The notes under the pieces are model-generated. The model was not told where the DNA came from, made no database searches, and saw only the letters and a program-made list of their open reading frames with translations. The translations under genes were made by a program, and so were the position numbers. This document shows positions 61,264 to 64,000 of a DNA stretch of 64,000 nt, one piece after another; the first letter of the stretch is position 1, and each line of letters opens with the position of its first letter. Source of the DNA: a bacterium (GTDB lineage Bacteria > Krumholzibacteriota > Krumholzibacteriia > JACNKJ01). The DNA is taken from the NCBI GenBank assembly GCA_024231955.1, contig JAAEPZ010000433.1:1-64000 (forward strand), given 5' to 3'.

Positions 61264-64000
61264 CCCAGTATCCCGGATGCTCCCACCCCCGTGTATCACG
61301 CACATCAATTTGAGCGCAACGCAGAGCCTCGGCCCGCCCCCTACCTTCTAGCCAATGATGGTAGAACCGCTGCGCCAGATAGCCGGCGACCTCATCGTCA
61401 ACCTTGATGCTTGGCGCAATCACCGCTCGACTTCCCGCACCGAGGAAGGCTCGGGCCAGATTCATGGTGCCGCTGCCGACAGGGGTAGTGCGTCCCGCGG
61501 CCTCGCAGCAAGAGAGATAGATCAGATCCGCGTCCAGCTTCAACTCGCTAACGGCCCGCACCGTAACCGGTGTATCCGAGGTATCGCCACTGAACCGCAG
61601 AGCCGTCTGCGCCGACAACCCCTCAGAGATCTGCGCGTGAGTGGCGATATGGATTACGTCGAACATCTTCAGCTCCAGCGCTGTCACCTGTTCCCATGAC
61701 GCCTCGGCACCCAACCGCAATTCACGACGATGCGCCGGCCAGCCGAGGACGACTGCCCGGGCCTCCGCCTCGGCATGATGCAGGGGCTGAAGCCCGCTCT
61801 CCCCCTCGGCAAAATCATCGATTCCGATTGCCAGGATCCGCGTATCGGCAAGGGTCAGGGATGCCCCCGCACCCGGGTCAGCGACAGGGGTCAACGCCGG
61901 CGAGATCACAATCGGGCCGTTGTCGATCATCATACCGTTTCTGCCGGGGCTGGGCAGTGCCCCCCACGGCAGATCCAGCAGAAGATCGTCCGGAACAATC
62001 CGCAAGCAATGTCCAGGCAACCAGGTCGGGATCACATCCCCCAGGAGCGTCGTCGACAACTCCTCGGCACATCCGGAATCCACGGGGGAGCCCGGCAGAC
62101 TCGCATCGGCCAGAAACGGACGTGTCAAACGCTGCAGCTGTCGCCTATCAGGCAACCGGAAATGCCGCAAACGACTCTCGCCCGCCACCCATAGATGAGA
62201 CATGGCCGCCCCCACAAAATACAGGGCGGTCAGCTCGTCGGATTCAATCAGCCGCTGCGCAAACTCCGTGGGCACCGCACATCCGCTGCGCCCCTCCTCC
62301 GCCAGCAGGAGCGTATAGAGCATCGGATCCTTACCTGGGATCAGATCCGGGTGCTCGGCAAACAGTGCCAAAAGGGCAGCGATCACCTCACGACGCGTTC
62401 CTGAATTGAAGGCCTTGAGTTCATCAACCCAGATCTTCTCGCCGTAGCGGCGCACCTGGGTCAGAGCTTCCAGATAGGAGGCGACCGCCTCCGCGGGTTG
62501 CCGTAGATGAGCAAGAGTCCGCCCCATCTCAATATGCAACCGGATTTTCAGATCCGCCGGAGAGCGGTCGCTGAAGGATCTCGCCACATCGCGGTAACAG
62601 GCGAGAGCTTGCTCGGACCTCCCGGTACGGGCATTGAACAACCCTCTGAAAAGTAATGTCGAGAGGCGACTTCGAAAACTGCCGCCGAAATGTTCATCCA
62701 ATTCGACCCCCTCCAGGAGGGCCCGCGCTGCCGGGAACTTCCCCTGCTCCAGCAGGGCGTGCCCCAGCCTGAAACGGGTAGTGCAGATCTGATCCATACG
62801 ATCATTCGCCTCGGCGATATTGAGCGCGGTTTGCAGCGCCTCGGTGGCCGTAGCGAGATCGCCGGCGGCCTTGGCCAGTTCTCCTCTGCGCAGGTGATAT
62901 CGCCAGGGTAAGGATCTCCCCCCGGTCAGGCTGAATCCGGAGGCGATTCTCTCGAGGATCCGCCGTGCCGCAACATATTCCCCCCGACTGATCAGGAACT
63001 GCACTTTCGACAATCCTGTTTTGACGACCAGCTTCGGCTCAACGGCTCCCTCCGCCTCAATTGCCTCGAGTCGCTCGAACGCCCGGTAGGCCATATCCGT
63101 CCGACCGTTCTGCAAGGCTTGAGCGAGAATGCGCAACAGAAGCTGTATCTCAATGCTTCTGCTGGTTGTGAGTCCGACGGATTCATCCGCCCGGGCCAGG
63201 AGAGAGTCGGCACGTTCGTAATCACCAAGGCGATTGAAGCAGGATGCCCTGGTTTGGAGGATGGCGAGAGTGACGTTGCTGTTGAGTTTGGCTGCGTTGA
63301 CGACCTCCGCCTCGTTCAGAATGGAGAGACACGAATCGATTTGGCCGAGGGACAACTGGCATCCGGCAATGTTCACGAGATTGCCGGCGAGATTGAGCAA
63401 GTCCTGCATGGCCCGACAGTCGGCAAGCGTCGTCCGAAAGTACTTCAGCTGGACCTCCACATCATCCAGACCTCTACAGATAGTCGCGGCTTGATGGGAG
63501 CTGCGGATTCTCAACCAGGGATAATTCCGCGCTACGGCATCGGCGTAACTCTCGTCACACAGATCCAGGGCCGCGGAATACTCGAAACGGGATGACAGGA
63601 TCTCTGCAAGGTGCAGCCTGGCACCAAGCACCCTGTTGTCCAGGCCCAGTTTCCCGGCTATCCGCCCCTCCATGACGGCTGCGTGGAGCGCATCGTCGAG
63701 TTGGTTGCCCTTCGCAAGGATCTGGGCGATACTGCTCCAGTAATGCATCGCCAGGTAATCACCACCGACCTGACGCGCCGTCGCCATCCCCGCCAGCAGT
63801 CGTCGAACCGCCACGGATGAGGAGTGATGCATGGCATCCACGAACGCCAGCTTGATCTGGAGCCAGGCCAGCTCCAGAGGATTCAACTCATGTGAGAGCT
63901 CCTCAGCTCGGCGATAGTGCTCTCCCGTCGATCCGTACAGGAAGAATCTCCGCCCGCGGACAAAAGCGCCGGCGGCCGTGGTGGAATCGACCAGGGCGTA
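61235..64000 (-). CDS. TPR-CHAT protein, caspase-like protease (N-terminus outside window)
   Basis: The frame remains open to the right edge, so the N-terminus is missing; an internal TTG at 63886 is not the true start because TPR-like sequence continues beyond it. At least 921 residues are present. About 550 residues are tetratricopeptide-like helical repeats (GDYERADSLLARADE, GKFPAARALLEGVEL, GRSEQALACYRDVAR). The C-terminal 250 residues are a CHAT domain with the caspase-type dyad: His in IHIATHAQ and Cys in IYLSCCEA (second Cys by comparison with LSACE). CHAT proteases are activated by partner sensing through the repeats and then cleave specific proteins. It converges on a sigma/anti-sigma/lipoprotein operon. 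Confidence 0.9.
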   Translation of the reverse strand, partial: YALVDSTTAAGAFVRGRRFFLYGSTGEHYRRAEELSHELNPLELAWLQIKLAFVDAMHHSSSVAVRRLLAGMATARQVGGDYLAMHYWSSIAQILAKGNQLDDALHAAVMEGRIAGKLGLDNRVLGARLHLAEILSSRFEYSAALDLCDESYADAVARNYPWLRIRSSHQAATICRGLDDVEVQLKYFRTTLADCRAMQDLLNLAGNLVNIAGCQLSLGQIDSCLSILNEAEVVNAAKLNSNVTLAILQTRASCFNRLGDYERADSLLARADESVGLTTSRSIEIQLLLRILAQALQNGRTDMAYRAFERLEAIEAEGAVEPKLVVKTGLSKVQFLISRGEYVAARRILERIASGFSLTGGRSLPWRYHLRRGELAKAAGDLATATEALQTALNIAEANDRMDQICTTRFRLGHALLEQGKFPAARALLEGVELDEHFGGSFRSRLSTLLFRGLFNARTGRSEQALACYRDVARSFSDRSPADLKIRLHIEMGRTLAHLRQPAEAVASYLEALTQVRRYGEKIWVDELKAFNSGTRREVIAALLALFAEHPDLIPGKDPMLYTLLLAEEGRSGCAVPTEFAQRLIESDELTALYFVGAAMSHLWVAGESRLRHFRLPDRRQLQRLTRPFLADASLPGSPVDSGCAEELSTTLLGDVIPTWLPGHCLRIVPDDLLLDLPWGALPSPGRNGMMIDNGPIVISPALTPVADPGAGASLTLADTRILAIGIDDFAEGESGLQPLHHAEAEARAVVLGWPAHRRELRLGAEASWEQVTALELKMFDVIHIATHAQISEGLSAQTALRFSGDTSDTPVTVRAVSELKLDADLIYLSCCEAAGRTTPVGSGTMNLARAFLGAGSRAVIAPSIKVDDEVAGYLAQRFYHHWLEGRGRAEALRCAQIDVRDTRGWEHPGYWAFYSLIGSE

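Noticed and set aside
63886..63886. TTG at 63886 as the start of the TPR-CHAT gene
   Set aside because: The frame stays open to the right edge and encodes further helical-repeat-like sequence, so the gene is truncated by the window.
1..64000. CRISPR array, prophage or transposase
   Set aside because: No spaced short repeats, integrase, phage structural gene or transposase motif was seen on either strand.

Overview
The window reads as a chromosomal segment of a diderm, GC-rich bacterium of the FCB (Fibrobacteres-Chlorobi-Bacteroidetes) type or a neighbouring candidate phylum such as Krumholzibacteriota or Eisenbacteria. This placement is an inference. It rests on several large secreted proteins that end in a NPFNP-type FlgD-like/T9SS-like C-terminal domain, many lipoproteins, a YaiO-type outer-membrane barrel, hybrid two-component proteins and a BlaI/BlaR1 pair. 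No rRNA, tRNA, CRISPR array or intact insertion sequence was found.

Layout. 1-7.4 kb: a direct segmental duplication. Each copy carries the tail of a giant secreted protein, a terminator, a 261-residue secreted protein and part of gatD. In copy A the 261-residue gene is intact and gatD is a remnant; in copy B it is the reverse. 6.8-10.2 kb: gatE-gatD, the 'archaeal' GatDE tRNA-dependent amidotransferase, here in bacterial surroundings. 10.6-17 kb: a dimeric dUTPase-like protein, a DUF456 membrane protein, BlaI/BlaR1-type regulation with a visible TACA-N2-TGTA operator, and a YfiR plus CHASE8 hybrid histidine kinase operon. 17.7-24.8 kb: a probable exopolysaccharide or surface-glycan operon (lectin-fold protein, GT2 synthase, bactofilin-like protein, membrane protein, YaiO barrel, GT-C transferase). 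24.8-29 kb: an alkyltransferase-like DNA-repair protein, an SPFH protein with a tiny Arc-like partner, and a receiver-MshEN-GspE secretion ATPase interrupted by an in-frame TAG. 29-33 kb: a large secreted protein and an orphan REC-PAS-PAS protein. 33.3-40.8 kb: a tightly overlapping five-gene flavin/iron-sulfur dehydrogenase operon (NuoE, NuoF/HydB-like, NuoG-like fused to MvhD, FAD/Fe-S protein, DAO-family oxidase). 41-50.8 kb: GT4, a BaiN-type flavoprotein, two lipoproteins (one with a caspase-like His/Cys pair), a lipoprotein PPP-type phosphatase, a thioesterase and an SDR. 51-58.3 kb: a VIT-VWA protein with its own sortase, a purple-acid-phosphatase-like protein, a free methionine-R-sulfoxide reductase and an M36-like metalloprotease. 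58.8-64 kb: an ECF-like sigma factor, a zinc-finger membrane anti-sigma factor and a lipoprotein, converging on a large TPR-CHAT protease that runs off the right edge.

The points most worth following are GatDE in a bacterium, the in-frame amber stop inside a conserved helix of a REC-GspE protein, the sigma/anti-sigma/lipoprotein locus facing a TPR-CHAT protease, the unusual NuoEF-MvhD-DAO electron-transfer operon, and the duplication whose two copies have decayed in complementary ways.
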